Numbered from the stretch's first letter, positions 31,985-44,220 are shown. The stretch is DNA of 64,000 nt from Pogona vitticeps (GCF_051106095.1 NC_135783.1:204706472-204770471), one strand, 5' to 3'. The notes: generated by a model not told the origin, from the letters alone. Program-made: numbers and translations.

Positions 31985-34908
31985 CTCTACAAGCCAAGAA
32001 CTATATGGAGACCAAGGAAAAAGGGACGGGGGGGGGGCTTGTCAAGAAGATGAGAGTGGCATATAATGGTTGATTTTTGCTTTTATATTGTCAGCTCCTA
32101 AAGCATGTGACTCTTGGAGCCTCCTGGATAAGAAACAAGTAGGATTTTTCTGTTTGTCATTTTCATTGGACGAAGGGAACTTAAGGACATGCTGATCTAA
32201 AGCAAAATTGTGAGGAAAAGTGTGTGGTACTAAAAATGTCTCTTATGTAACCAGCGTATGAACAGTTGGGCCATGTTTGCTTTCATTTTTTCCACAGCTC
32301 ATTTCATCCAAGACTGGACATTCGTAATCATTACATCTGATTAACTGCTGTTGCCATAAAGCCCAGGAGAAATATATGAATAATTGATCCCCCGATAAGC
32401 CATTTAGCTTCTGCGTTTGGTCTGAAGTTGAAATTGGCCTCTATGACCAGGTTCATCACTTCAGCCACTCTCTTACTTTAAACAATAAGACGACAACTGA
32501 CAATAAGGGCTTTTAAAGTGATTGTTGGGGTCATTGTTCCTAAATAAGTTTTTTTCTTTGTATAAGATGCTTGGAAATGTCCTTCTGAGGAATAAAATTC
32601 CCACAGCGCAAAAAGCTTTTGCCATGTCCCATAAGAGGGCTGTTGAAGTCCATGTAGAGGTTCCCCTGAGAGGATGCCTTACACAGGGCTTGGATACCAT
32701 AATATTAGTTTTCCTGTCCCTATCAGCAACAACATGAAGGAAAGGGCAGGAAAACACAATGGATGGAATCGTGAGGTGGCTACAAACCCAAGCTAGAGGC
32801 TCTGACATGTTAGGAGAGAGAGAGAAACTAGGAAGGAACCCATCTCTGAATATTCTGCTTTCTATAACTGGTTAGATGACTTGGAAGAGAAACTAAACAG
32901 GGATATTGGGGGCAACATGCAACAGCATGCAGTACGTATACTCCTTACTTGTAAATGAGAATCCTCAACAGGTCTATACTTTGTTCAAACATAGCCATTA
33001 CCACATCCAAAATACGGTATGTTTAAGACATTTTGTCTAGTTCATTTATTTCTTATTGATCTAGTTCTCTCACTACCTAAGTACAGTAAAAAAGGGGAGG
33101 CAGGTCTCTGCCAAGGGCTTGAAGGAAAGGGAGGATTCAGGAAATATTAAAAACTGCACAGTATACTGCTCAATGGAGAGTCTAATTAAATAACCTCGGT
33201 GCTTCTATAATTAAAATATGATGGGTCTGAGGGGTGTTGCTGTTCACTATACAAACAGGGCATTATTCCTCGTGCAGGAATTACTAAAATGTGTGTTCTC
33301 CACACATGACGAGGGGCCTGCCCTCTCCAGAGTCTGAGAGGCAGCGGGGTGGGGGGCGGCTTTATCCGTGTAGGGTCCCTGTCAGAACCGGCACGTGACA
33401 AAAATCTTCTTCTCCTGTCCCATTCACATGATGAAAGTGAAGCCATAGGGAGTGAGACTTGCACACATCTGTGGTACATGTGGCCTCCAGGTGCTTTACA
33501 GCACAACTGGTTGGGTCTTTGTGCATTTAACAGAATAGTGTGGGAGTCTGAAATGGAGGGTTTCAATTGATGAACTGAAAGGACCTTCTGCCATGGACAG
33601 CTCTCCCTCTCATTTACTTCATCATAGACAAATGTGTTTGAACAAGCTTTTTAGCGGATTCAAGCCCTACTCTGTTTACCCATGTCTGTTTGAGAAAGCT
33701 CTGTGGAACGGTATCAGAACAGTGATTTGCTTTTCTGATGCTCAGTTACTGAAAATCGTTCATGTTATGTAATTCAAAACGACCCATCTCCTATAAGCAT
33801 TACCTCTGCTTACTCCTCCTGCCTGCGCAGCTCCTGCTCCGATGCACAAGGAATGACAAATAATCCATTTAAATATGCCTCACATGCTGGCGCACATGTT
33901 TTCCCTCAAAGTGTTATCTACAATAATGTGCAGCTATTACCAATATATTTCTATTAATCTATTCAAGAAAGCAATGTTACAGCACAATTCCGTAATTGCT
34001 GGAAAGACCAAATCTAGTATAATAATAGTATCTACTACTGTACAGCATTTAATTTCTAGGGAATAAACTATTTTTCTAATTGGCTGAAATCCATTAGTAA
34101 ATTTCAAGTAGAGGAGGTCCATTTAATCCAACGGGATTTATGGAGGAATTGACTTTCCAAATCCCCACTGATTCAATGGACTTACTCCTGGATTTCAGCC
34201 ATTGTACTGGGCTTTTCGGGCTACTTCTGAGAGCCAAAGGCTTCACACAGCAAATTACAAAACATTTTCAAAGACAAAAGAAACAGTCAAATCATAAAGA
34301 CAGCCGATATTTGATAAATATACGATAGCAGTGGTAAATAAAATTATACCTGGATAAGCATAATCTTTCTATATTTTGTTAATGTTATTGCACTGTGCTT
34401 TTAAGTAAGGCTAAGGATAGAAATAAGATTACTTGATCCACAAGCTCCCTTCAAGCTCTGCAGTTCTAAAATGGTGGTGATGATGGTGGTGATCTTGCCA
34501 GAAGATGTCTGTGTGTTTTCTGGTTATCCTAAGCCACACCACTCCTCTGAGTTGGGCCTGTCAATTGGACTAATCTGAAGCTGGCTATCTAATTACTCCC
34601 AAACTGACAAATTGTTTTGTCAGTGTAAGCTTGGCAAGGCTTGGAATATAGCAAGAAATCCTTTACCCTTTCCGGTTGCACATACGATTGCTATGTAAAT
34701 GTTGAAAAACCTTCAAGAGATCCCAAAAGGAGAGAGAGCATGCATTTCCCAGAGGACAGCATTTAAAAAATGTGGGGCCAGCACAAAAAGGCCCTGTCCC
34801 TGATACTAACCATTCTCACCAATCTGATTCGTGAGAGTTTGAATGGCAGTGTTTAAGGTTGGGCAAGTTCACACTGGCATGGTGGTCTTTAAAACCTGGT
34901 CTCAAATG
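31985..34908. other. G6PC2 upstream / intergenic region
   Basis: Contains the unlocated G6PC2 promoter close to 31985. I see no further exon. Part near 34110-34210 (aatccccactgattcaatgg) shares a dispersed repeat with about 25480-25590. A stretch with poly-G at 32029-32037 lies just upstream of the G6PC2 start. The remainder is unassigned. Confidence 0.5.
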
Positions 34909-34916
34909 GTTTAGAG

Positions 34917-35306
34917 CAGCGGTCCCCAACCTTTCTGGGACCGCGGACCAGCTGAGCCTCTTAGGAAGGCAGGGTACACACACACCCGTGCGCGGGTGCT
35001 CCCTCTCTCTCAGGCACATGCGTGAAGCGGTAGGGGAGTGTCCATGTGCCCATCAGTGTGAGCGCTCCCCCACCCCTTTGCGCATGCACAGGAGCACCTG
35101 CCCGCCTGCCCACCCACCCCTTTGCGTGGGCACTTGGGCGCATGCATGAAGGGGTGGGAGAGTGCTGGCACTGGCACGCATGCATGCGCAAAGCAGCTGT
35201 GGGGAGGGGAGTGCATGCGGGAAGGCGGGAGTCCTGTCTTCGCAGGCCAGTCTGGCTCAGGCCACAGACCGTCACCAGGCCACGGACCGGGGGTTGATGA
35301 CCTCTG
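34917..35306. mobile_element. hAT-type non-autonomous transposon, copy A
   Basis: The left end cagcggtccccaacc pairs with the inverted right end ggttgatgacctctg. An exact 8-bp target duplication, gtttagag, lies at 34909-34916 and 35307-35314. Eight-base duplications and CAG-type ends are hAT hallmarks. The GC-rich centre has cagtctggctcaggccac, shared with 52806-53117. No transposase. Confidence 0.92.
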
Positions 35307-35314
35307 GTTTAGAG

Positions 35315-36089
35315 CATTCAAGGCTAATACCAGCCTCTTTCATTGAGGCCGGAAACAAACAGGTAACCATCATACGACAACACAAGGGGCCAAATCCTTC
35401 CAAGTGCTGCAGCACATACCGCTGAAGGCCCATCCTTCCCTCTGTGACATTTCTTCTAACTTTCCTTTGAGCCTGAGCCTTGCGAGAAGGATTTCGTACA
35501 AGGAGCTGAAGTGGGATGGCTCAGCTCACCTTGTGTCTGGACAAAAAGTATTGTCTGCAAGAGATGATAAAACAGATGAACGTTTGGAATAATACATACT
35601 TCTCCTCGGCATTTAAGTCACACTACATAATAATGCAACTCATTAATTAGAGAAACTTACATTTTTAACTTGTTGTCCCCTCTCCCTAGTTTTGCCCATA
35701 CAAAGTACCCACTGACCTTAAAACATATGATTTCAGGGGGCTGTGTTGAGAGGGGCCACATTATTTTGTGCTTGCCTTTTCCTAAACACTGTCGTAAGTT
35801 CAGGACAGCCTCTCAAAAAGCAATGTTTCCTAGTGGATGAAGAACTTGAGACTTATTGGCAACTTGTTTGTTTGTAATTCTACAGACCTGAAGCAGGGAT
35901 GTGATGCCAGGCCTCCATCCTTTGACCAAAAAATGTCAACTAGTTCTGGGCATATAGCAAAACAAACAAAAACTCAATTATTTTTCCAAATAAAATCTGA
36001 GACAGGGCATGAAAGTGCTTCCACATCTTGTCCACTGAAGGAGTGTGAAATCTTAGGAACCTTAGGACCAAAGCAAAGCATGCTAGTTA
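35315..36089. other. Intergenic, nothing recognised
   Basis: No coding frame or repeat family that I can support between the hAT element and the SINE. Confidence 0.4.
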
Positions 36090-36325
36090 TATATCATCCT
36101 ATAGTGCTTAAAGCACTCTGAGCAGTTTATAACAATTCCAATTTGATTGTATAGATTACGCATTGCCCCCAGGAAGCTAAGTACTCCGTTTACTGACCGT
36201 GGAAGGATGGAAGACAGTGTCAACCTTGAGCCGGCTACCGGATCCTGTTGGGATTGAACTCAGGCTGTGAGCAGAGTCTTGTCTGCAATAGTTCAGTTTA
36301 ACCACTGCGCCACAAGCACACTAAA
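36090..36325 (-). mobile_element. tRNA-derived SINE (squamate type), copy 2
   Basis: On the - strand it begins gtggcgcagtggttaaactg, a tRNA-like A box, followed by gagttcaatcccaaca as B box, then the body ggctcaaggttgacactgtc. This is the better preserved of the two copies (the other at 2700-2935). Confidence 0.8.
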
Positions 36326-37405
36326 GGGTTTGCAGGAGGAGGCCACAGCTCCAAGAGAAGAAGACCCTGTGTATTCTGGATCCCAAGCCACATCATTCCT
36401 CTGATCTGGCCCTAGCTATCTAATTACTCCTACGCTGCTCCATGGCACCACCACCACTACTTAACATTTCCTCAGAAGTAGCATTTCCAAATTCTGGTTT
36501 GCCTATAAAGCCCACCATGGACTACTAAGTAGACTCTGCTCTGACGTGCAATGGTTTATGAGGCTGTCAAGGGGAGGTCTTTCACATAATTCACTACCCA
36601 AACCTTTCTGTGAGAAATGTTTCAGGGATTAAACATTTGTCCCCCTACACTGAGGTGGGGTGAGGGTGGGGGATCCCTTACTGAACTATAAGCCAAATGG
36701 CATTTTTGCTTCCCCCCCCCCCACTTTTCAATTGCTAATTTAACCCCCTTCTCTGGATCTGGATCACAGCTGCGTTGTCAGCACAACAGTTCTTGGGGCT
36801 GCCCAAAGTTTCTTCCGGCACAAATGCTACTCATTTCAAGCTAATTAAATCAATCTATGAATTCCTCTCTCTTTTCTCTTCTTTGATGTACTTTCATTTG
36901 CATCTACACACGGTGAATTTCATCTACCAAGCAAGCAATTCATTTCCTTTTGCTGGTTTCAGTAACATTCTCTAGGTTTGTGTAATATAAATTAATGATG
37001 CCCATCTCCATCTCCCTGTATTCCCACTCTTCTATTTCTCAATTTTTCAAAAGTTATGCAGTGATCCTGTTAAAGACTTGTAACCCTTAAAGCAGCAGGC
37101 CTTAACCAGAACACAGGGAACAACTGCGAGGTGGCATGTGTTGGTAGAAGATACAACCTTAGGGCTTAGCACAACTGACACATCGTTGGAAGCAGAGCTC
37201 CATCAAGAGGTATAAGACCGTGGCTAGAATCCTAGTGGTGTTTGCATAACTCGCCATGGCTAATTCTGGCTAATTGATGGGGTGCCAAGGCACATCTTGA
37301 CTATATGCCTGATTACACATCCAGTTGGTCAACTGAGATACGCTCCAGCTAACCACAATGATCCATATTAAGTTATGCAAACCTTTTGTGAAGACCAGTA
37401 GGATT
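36326..37405. other. Intergenic, nothing recognised
   Basis: No gene seen. Short poly-C near 36712-36722. Ends at the 5-bp target site of the LTR element. Confidence 0.4.
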
Positions 37406-37410
37406 GTAGC

Positions 37411-37931
37411 TGTGACAAACCCAGACCTACTGGGATCTGCCACACGTTACACTAAGCTGCCACCAACCATTCCCTGTAAGAAGTCACACAGACCAGGGAT
37501 GGATTTTTAAACAAATAAAGAACAAGGTTTATTTAAATCACACACAGGGAAAATAAAATGATCAAGGTGAATAAGATATAGTAACGTGGCTTAGTCTCAT
37601 TCATACATGCATACAGTTTGGTTCACACAGAACCCTTAACTGGAAGCACAGACCCTGAACCTATCAGTTCTGGCTAACCAACAGACACCTGAACCTATCA
37701 GGTTGGTACTCTGACACACAGTAGTACCCTGTCTGACACACAGACTCCCACACCAGCTTCCTCTTCCCAGCTGCTGCTTCGTCACATCCCAGCGTCTCCC
37801 TTCACCACACAGGCTTCACATTTATATACAGTACAGCCCCTCCTCCTGATGTCCCGCCTTCCACTCTCCATAGGATGGAACTTTCCCTCCAAACCCATGA
37901 CAGACAGGTAACATCAGTGCTGTATGTAACA
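37411..37931 (-). repeat. LTR (3' LTR of the Gmr1-type element)
   Basis: 521 bp, TG...CA ends, the same as 43119-43639 on reading. AATAAA-like motifs occur near the middle. Confidence 0.95.
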
Positions 37932-38200
37932 CCTCCCCTCTTTATAAGTTGTTTTGTAGGGGGAAAGCTAAGGTGCTTTTCCCCAAAAAACAACCTGGAT
38001 AAAACACACAACAGTTATACATACAATATCATCCTTACTTATACTTACATTCTAAGTTAACCATATCAATTAGGCATTTAAACATTTACCATATACATTA
38101 CATCAAGTTACCTTTATTCATACAAACCAAGTTCAAAAAACAGGTACATTTAACCTTTGTCATCAATATATATACATAGTCCATGTTTCTTTTGCCGTCT

Positions 38201-41200
38201 TCATTCTTCAGGTCTTCTTGACAAGGCGTCAGCAACACAGTTCACTGACCCTCTGACCACCTTCACTTCAAAGTCATAGTCCTGCAGATTTAAAGCCCAC
38301 CTCATAAGTTTGCTATTGTGGGTTTTCATTGTCTTTAACCATTGCAGCGGTGAATGGTCAGTGCACAGAACAAAATGTCTTCCCCAGATGTAAGGCTTGG
38401 CCTTCTGGATCGCGTAGACTATGGCCAAACACTCCTTCTCCACGGTTGCCAAATGTCTCTCACCTTTTTGAAGTTTCCTACTCAGGGAGGACACTGGATG
38501 CTGGTCACCATTCTCATCCTCCTGGCACAGAACTGCTCCTACCCCGCTGTTAGACGCATCGGTGTAGATGATGAACTCCCTGTCGAAGTCTGGAGCACGC
38601 AGCACTGGATAGTTGATGAGGGCCCCCTTCAACCTCTGGAACGCCTCCTCACAGTCGCTGGTCCACGGGATGCGGTCATCAGTCTTCTTCCTCGTCAGAT
38701 CGGTCAGCGGAGCCGCAATCTCGCTAAACCTCGGGATGAACTTTCTGTAGTAGCCCACCAACCCAAGAAATGATTTGACTTTTTTCTTGGTGTTGGGTCT
38801 AGGCCAATCACGAACAGCTTCTATTTTGGCCTCTAGGGGTTTTATCACTCCTCCCCCTACTATGTGACCCAAGTATTTTATTTCTGGGCTACCCAGCTGA
38901 CACTTGCTGGCCTTTACTGTTAGCCCTGCTGCACTTAACCTCTGCAGCACTAACTCCAGGTGTATCAGGTGATCTTCCCAGGTATTGCTGAAGATCCCTA
39001 TGTCGTCAATGTAGGCCACTGTAAAGTCACTGAGCCCTGCCAAGGTCTGGTCCATCAGCCTTTGGAATGGGGCTGGTGCATTTCTGAGACCAAAGCTCAG
39101 GACTCGAAACTCATAGAGACCAAAAGGGCTGCAAAAGGCAGTCTTTTCTTGATCCCTGGGATCAATTCTTAATTGCCAATATCCCTTTACCAGGTCCAAT
39201 GATGAGATGAACCGACAACCCCCTATGGTTTCAATCAGGTTGTCTAGCCTGGGCATTGGGTAGGCATCAGGAGTGGTTACACGGTTTAATTTCCTGTAAT
39301 CGACACAAAACCTAATGCTCCCATCAGGCTTGTCCACAAGGACTATCGGAGAGGACCAAGGACTAGAAGAGGGGACGATTATGTTCTCCCTAAGCATCTC
39401 GTCCAGCTCCTTCCGCACCTTGTCCCTATAGGGTCCCGTTACTCGGTATGGGGATACTGCCTGCGGGGGTGCATCCCCTGTGTGGATCCGATGCATCACT
39501 CCCTTCACTATCCCCGGCTTGTTGGAAAACACCTGTTGATATTTACTAAGCAGCATTTTTAGTTCTTGCTGCTGGTCTTGGGTGAGTGCAGGACTGATCT
39601 TTACCTCCTCTGGGTTGTATTTTACTTCCCCTCTACCCTCCCAGAAGGGTAATTCAGCTTCCTCACTCTCAGCTGCTTTTATCGCAAATAGAACCCTCTG
39701 TTCCCCTCTGTAGTAGGGTTTTAGGGCATTCACATGAACCACCCTCCTTGCTTGGTTCTCCTCCTGCTCTATAAGGTAGTTCAGGTCTGACATCTTGGAA
39801 ATGACCCTATATGGTCCTGCCCATTTGAGCTGCAGTTTATTCTCTCTGCAGGGCCTAAGCCAAAGCACTTCCTCCCCTGGGTCAAAGTGCCTCTCTCTAG
39901 CTTTGTGGTCATACCATGTTTTCTGTCTGACCTTCTGAGCTTGCAGGTTTTCTGCTGCCAGCTCTAGATTTCTCTTTAGGTCATTCATCAAGGTGTCTAT
40001 GTATGTCACAACGTCTTGTGGGTCATCCTGGGTGATCTGCTCCCAATTTTGTTTGATCAAATCAAGGGGCCCTTTCACCCTTCTCCCAAATAAAAGTTCA
40101 AATGGACTGAACCCGGTACTGGCTTGTGGCACTGATCGATAAGCAAACAAAAGGGATTGCAGCTTCTGGTCCCAATTGTTTGGATTCTCTGCCAAGTAAG
40201 CCCTAATCATGCGCATTAGAGTCCCATTGAACTTCTCAGTTAACCCATTACTTTCAGGATGATAAGCAGTGGTTTCCTTGTGTTTAATTCCACAGATTTG
40301 CCATAAGCGTTTCATGAGCTTCGATGTGAATGATGCTCCCAAATCTGTGATTATTTCTGAGGCAAATCCCATCCTGGACATATACCCCACCAAGGCATCT
40401 GCCACTGTGTTAGTTTCAATGTTAGTCAAGGGTATGGCTTCAGGGTACCTCGTGGCATGGTCCACAATGGTGAGAATGAACCTGTTCCCCCTCTTTGTGG
40501 CCTTGGGCAAAGGTCCCACAATATCCACCCCTATGCATTTGAACGGAGTGTCAATCACAGGCAAAGGGCACAACTTTGCTTTGGTCCTATCGCGGTTATT
40601 CCCCTGCCTTTGACACACATCACATTGTTTACAGAACTCCCTGATCTGCTTCCCTATGTCAGGCCAGTAAAAATTCTGTGTGATTCTCTGCTGTGTTTTG
40701 TTCACCCCTAAGTGTGCAGCAAACATGTCAGAGTGCCCCCTTTGTAAGATCATGGGGCGATACTTTTCAGGTACCACTAGCTGACTCCTGATCCCATCTC
40801 CCCCTTTTGAGATATTCCTCAGGGTCTCTTTATATAAAATCCCCTTTTTCTCCAGAAATCTCACTGGGGTTTCAGGTGTTAGCTGGGCGTCAGTCACCTG
40901 TTCAAAACACTTTTGGAGAGTGGCGTCTGCCTTTTGCTCTTGTCCAAATCTGCTGTCTGTGGTTAAGGTTTCCACCACAGCTTCTGAACTCCCCCCACCT
41001 GCTTCCGTCTCTGGCTCATCATTACCCCCCTGAACTGTCCCCGTGGTGGCTTGTGAGCGTGTAATCACTAGCACCCGTTTCACATGTTCAGCCAGGTCAT
41101 TTCCCACGAGCACGGCTGCTGGCAGAGTCGATGAAATTGCTAGCCGCCAAACTCCCCTCCAGCCTTGAAAGTTGACAGGTACCTCCGCGACTGGCAGTGA

Positions 41201-42682
41201 GATTATCTGCCCCTCAATCCCTGCCACCTTCATGCTCTCATTTGGGATTACATATTCCCTAGGAATAATATCTGGATGGCACAGGGTCACCTGAGAACAA
41301 GTGTCCCGCAGCCCCCTATACTGACGGTCAAGTATTCCTACGTCCACCCCTGCTGTCTCAAACAACTGAGAATCTGTTCTCACCAGCAGGCAGCGCCTGA
41401 CTTCTACAAGAGGACCATTTTCCTCAGCCTGATCAGCAGATGTAGCTGTTCCAGATTGAGTCGCCATGGCAACAGGCTCCCTCAGTGACAATGAGCCTTG
41501 CTCTTTCTGGACACAGAACACAGCTTTTGGCTTGGTTCCACTCGAATCCTGAGGCACCATTCCTTTTAGCTGCTTTAATTTCTCACACTCTGAGATTAGA
41601 TGGCCCTTTCCCTGACAGAAATAACATTTTCTGGTGTATTTTGAGTCTTTCTCATCTTGTTTTGGTTTTCCCTCCAAAATCTGAGGTCTTGGTTTCATGT
41701 CTGAGGGCTTCCCTTCACCATGGGCCCCTCCCCCTTGCTGGCTTTTCCCTGGTCCCTGAGAGTACTTGCTGTAGGTTTCTTTGGGTTTACCTACAGATTT
41801 CCCCTCACCCAAGGGCTTTCTTATTTGCGAAATAAACTCTGCGATCTCGGCTGCTTCTACCACAGATTTTGGTTTCCTTTCCCTCACCTGGAATTTCAAT
41901 TCCCCATGCAGGACTGAATAGAACTGTTCCAGCGCTATCAAATCTTTAAGCTGCTGAAAGGTCTCTGTGCCCTCCTGAGATAGCCATTTCTCAAGCAGCC
42001 TCACCAATTGAGCCCCCACTTGGGTAAAAGTCTGCTCTGGCTTCTTGGTGATTGACCTAAATCTTTGTCTCAGCTGTTCCGCATTTATCCCATGTCTTGC
42101 AAACACCAGTTTTTTAAACTCTGCAAAATCTTTCATCAGTTCCTCAGGCATCTCGGCATAGACCTCAGCCAGACTACCACTGATTAAAGATCGCATGATG
42201 GTCATCTTCTCAGTTTCCCTCACTGAGAAGTCCACAAACGCTCTTTCCACTAAGGAAAAAAACACCTCAGGACAATCTCCCTTGTGGTACACAGGGAATT
42301 TCTTCAGGTCAGCTTTAGACAATTGGCCTCCCTCAGAATCCCTATTGTTATTATTGTTCTGGTTCATCATTTCCAATTTTCTTAATTCAAACACCATCCT
42401 TTCTTTTTCCAGAGCAATTTTCTCTCTCTCTAACCTTTCCTCCTTTTCCATTCTCTCTCTCTCTAATTCAAATTGCCTTTGTTTCTCTCTTTCCCTCTCC
42501 TCCACTTCAAATTGCCTCATCCTCAGTTCATGCTGTTGGGCTAGGAGTATTTTTCTGAGTTCTGGGTTTTGTTCTCCCGTGCTGTCACCTTGCACTGAGC
42601 CAAATTCATCCTCAGAACCTTGGTCAACCTGGGGGTCTTTCACTTCACCCATTTCTGCCATTTGGCTTCGAGTCAAGGGCAT
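38201..42682 (-). CDS. Gag-Pol of the Gmr1-type retrotransposon
   Basis: One coding region of 1493 codons. Parts in order along the protein: Gag (with an acidic/basic coiled-coil stretch rich in E, R and Q) from 42.7 to about 41.7 kb; zinc knuckle near 41.6 kb; protease-like region near 41.4-41.1 kb; integrase with its zinc-binding and catalytic core domains at about 40.8-40.1 kb; reverse transcriptase at about 39.4-38.9 kb; RNase H at about 38.6-38.2 kb. Gag and Pol share one frame. The domain order is that of the Gmr1 group of Ty3/gypsy elements. Base composition is richer in GC than the flanking AT-rich sequence. Confidence 0.93.
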   Translation of the reverse strand: MPLTRSQMAEMGEVKDPQVDQGSEDEFGSVQGDSTGEQNPELRKILLAQQHELRMRQFEVEEREREKQRQFELERERMEKEERLEREKIALEKERMVFELRKLEMMNQNNNNNRDSEGGQLSKADLKKFPVYHKGDCPEVFFSLVERAFVDFSVRETEKMTIMRSLISGSLAEVYAEMPEELMKDFAEFKKLVFARHGINAEQLRQRFRSITKKPEQTFTQVGAQLVRLLEKWLSQEGTETFQQLKDLIALEQFYSVLHGELKFQVRERKPKSVVEAAEIAEFISQIRKPLGEGKSVGKPKETYSKYSQGPGKSQQGGGAHGEGKPSDMKPRPQILEGKPKQDEKDSKYTRKCYFCQGKGHLISECEKLKQLKGMVPQDSSGTKPKAVFCVQKEQGSLSLREPVAMATQSGTATSADQAEENGPLVEVRRCLLVRTDSQLFETAGVDVGILDRQYRGLRDTCSQVTLCHPDIIPREYVIPNESMKVAGIEGQIISLPVAEVPVNFQGWRGVWRLAISSTLPAAVLVGNDLAEHVKRVLVITRSQATTGTVQGGNDEPETEAGGGSSEAVVETLTTDSRFGQEQKADATLQKCFEQVTDAQLTPETPVRFLEKKGILYKETLRNISKGGDGIRSQLVVPEKYRPMILQRGHSDMFAAHLGVNKTQQRITQNFYWPDIGKQIREFCKQCDVCQRQGNNRDRTKAKLCPLPVIDTPFKCIGVDIVGPLPKATKRGNRFILTIVDHATRYPEAIPLTNIETNTVADALVGYMSRMGFASEIITDLGASFTSKLMKRLWQICGIKHKETTAYHPESNGLTEKFNGTLMRMIRAYLAENPNNWDQKLQSLLFAYRSVPQASTGFSPFELLFGRRVKGPLDLIKQNWEQITQDDPQDVVTYIDTLMNDLKRNLELAAENLQAQKVRQKTWYDHKARERHFDPGEEVLWLRPCRENKLQLKWAGPYRVISKMSDLNYLIEQEENQARRVVHVNALKPYYRGEQRVLFAIKAAESEEAELPFWEGRGEVKYNPEEVKISPALTQDQQQELKMLLSKYQQVFSNKPGIVKGVMHRIHTGDAPPQAVSPYRVTGPYRDKVRKELDEMLRENIIVPSSSPWSSPIVLVDKPDGSIRFCVDYRKLNRVTTPDAYPMPRLDNLIETIGGCRFISSLDLVKGYWQLRIDPRDQEKTAFCSPFGLYEFRVLSFGLRNAPAPFQRLMDQTLAGLSDFTVAYIDDIGIFSNTWEDHLIHLELVLQRLSAAGLTVKASKCQLGSPEIKYLGHIVGGGVIKPLEAKIEAVRDWPRPNTKKKVKSFLGLVGYYRKFIPRFSEIAAPLTDLTRKKTDDRIPWTSDCEEAFQRLKGALINYPVLRAPDFDREFIIYTDASNSGVGAVLCQEDENGDQHPVSSLSRKLQKGERHLATVEKECLAIVYAIQKAKPYIWGRHFVLCTDHSPLQWLKTMKTHNSKLMRWALNLQDYDFEVKVVRGSVNCVADALSRRPEE

Positions 42683-43118
42683 AATCCCCCCTCAGAACAG
42701 GCTGCTTTAAAAAGTCAAGCCTCAAAATAAAACAACCACTTTTTTTTTTCTTGCCTCAGAACCAGCCTTCTAGAGCTTGCTGCTGTTCCTTCAGCACTAA
42801 CTTGCAACTGTAGCGAGTTTGAGTCTACCCCCCTCTGCTGGGCCTCTCAGCAGGCAGGCTAGATCACTGTTACTACACAGTTTTGCCTCAGCTTTTTTCC
42901 CGCCAAAACCAGGCCGCCTCAGAGCACCCTAATCTAGTCTTCCCAGTTGGCACGTTCTTCCACTAGCGCACCTCCCCGTGAGGTACACCTAGAAGATTAC
43001 CTACGCGCCTCAGATTGTCCCTGACTAGACCCCCCTTGCTCTGGGCACACTTGCCAAGGCTTTGCTGGACCGCTGGACAACTGGACCAGTCGTATCCCAC
43101 ACGCTGGACACCAATCAA

Positions 43119-43639
43119 TGTGACAAACCCAGACCTACTGGGATCTGCCACACGTTACACTAAGCTGCCACCAACCATTCCCTGTAAGAAGTCACACAGA
43201 CCAGGGATGGATTTTTAAACAAATAAAGAACAAGGTTTATTTAAATCACACACAGGGAAAATAAAATGATCAAGGTGAATAAGATATAGTAACGTGGCTT
43301 AGTCTCATTCATACATGCATACAGTTTGGTTCACACAGAACCCTTAACTGGAAGCACAGACCCTGAACCTATCAGTTCTGGCTAACCAACAGACACCTGA
43401 ACCTATCAGGTTGGTACTCTGACACACAGTAGTACCCTGTCTGACACACAGACTCCCACACCAGCTTCCTCTTCCCAGCTGCTGCTTCGTCACATCCCAG
43501 CGTCTCCCTTCACCACACAGGCTTCACATTTATATACAGTACAGCCCCTCCTCCTGATGTCCCGCCTTCCACTCTCCATAGGATGGAACTTTCCCTCCAA
43601 ACCCATGACAGACAGGTAACATCAGTGCTGTATGTAACA
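43119..43639 (-). repeat. LTR (5' LTR of the Gmr1-type element)
   Basis: 521 bp, the same as 37411-37931 on reading; with the element on the - strand this copy carries its promoter. Confidence 0.95.
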
Positions 43640-44220
43640 GTAGCCAGTCTAACACAGATCGGCTTCTGTCTGCATTGGGGAAATAGAAGGGATCTTCATG
43701 ACAGGTACAATCCAATGATGCTTCAGGAGAAGAAGGATCACCCCACAAGGTGCTGCCATTGCATCCAAATGTGTTCACATTCTTTGGGGAAGCTCCTTCC
43801 CTTCCCCCCTCTTCCCCCCCCCAACAGAGAGATAAGCACAGCTTCCCACACATGCCTGATTTCTCAGGCACTTGCTTTGAAACAGTTGAGTGCCTGAAGG
43901 GGAAAAAACATTTTAAGAAGAGGAAATATGCATTTATCTTAACATGTGGTCTGACTCTTCGTTCAAATGCTACACATGCTCAGAAGGGGCCCAGATGCCT
44001 ATAAGATTCAAGGGGGAAGAAGAAGAGACAATGAGTGCCCCCCACTTCCCTTTGCTGCCCAACTCTGGGAATTATCAGCATATGGCTCATAGGATACAGA
44101 AGGTAATTGGGTCTAAATTCTGCCCCGTTTTTTTTGCATCGGTTCCACTCCAGTTACTATTTTGCTCTTGTTCCCGATTGGGGGGGGGGGTCTCATTAAA
44201 AAAAATCAATCACATTAGAT

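Larger units (their letters stand above)
37411..43639 (-). mobile_element. Gmr1-type Ty3/gypsy LTR retrotransposon, looks whole
   Basis: A 6.2-kb element on the - strand with two 521-bp LTRs (37411-37931 and 43119-43639) beginning TGTGACAAAC and ending TATGTAACA. I read them as identical, so the insertion is very young. A 5-bp target duplication, gtagc, flanks it (37406-37410, 43640-43644). A purine-rich tract abuts the 3' LTR, and a tgg-led stretch just inside the 5' LTR is a plausible primer site. The single long coding region has, in order, Gag with zinc knuckle, a protease-like region, integrase, reverse transcriptase and RNase H. Integrase before reverse transcriptase is the order of the Gmr1 group, unlike ordinary gypsy elements. 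It looks whole. Confidence 0.93.

Noticed and set aside
31985-32020. catatag as a TATA box for G6PC2
   Set aside because: It lies only about 20-30 bases before the start codon, too close to allow a 5' UTR.
34816-35425. Several overlapping GC-rich frames on both strands
   Set aside because: They lie inside or across the hAT element's hairpin-rich body and match no protein family.
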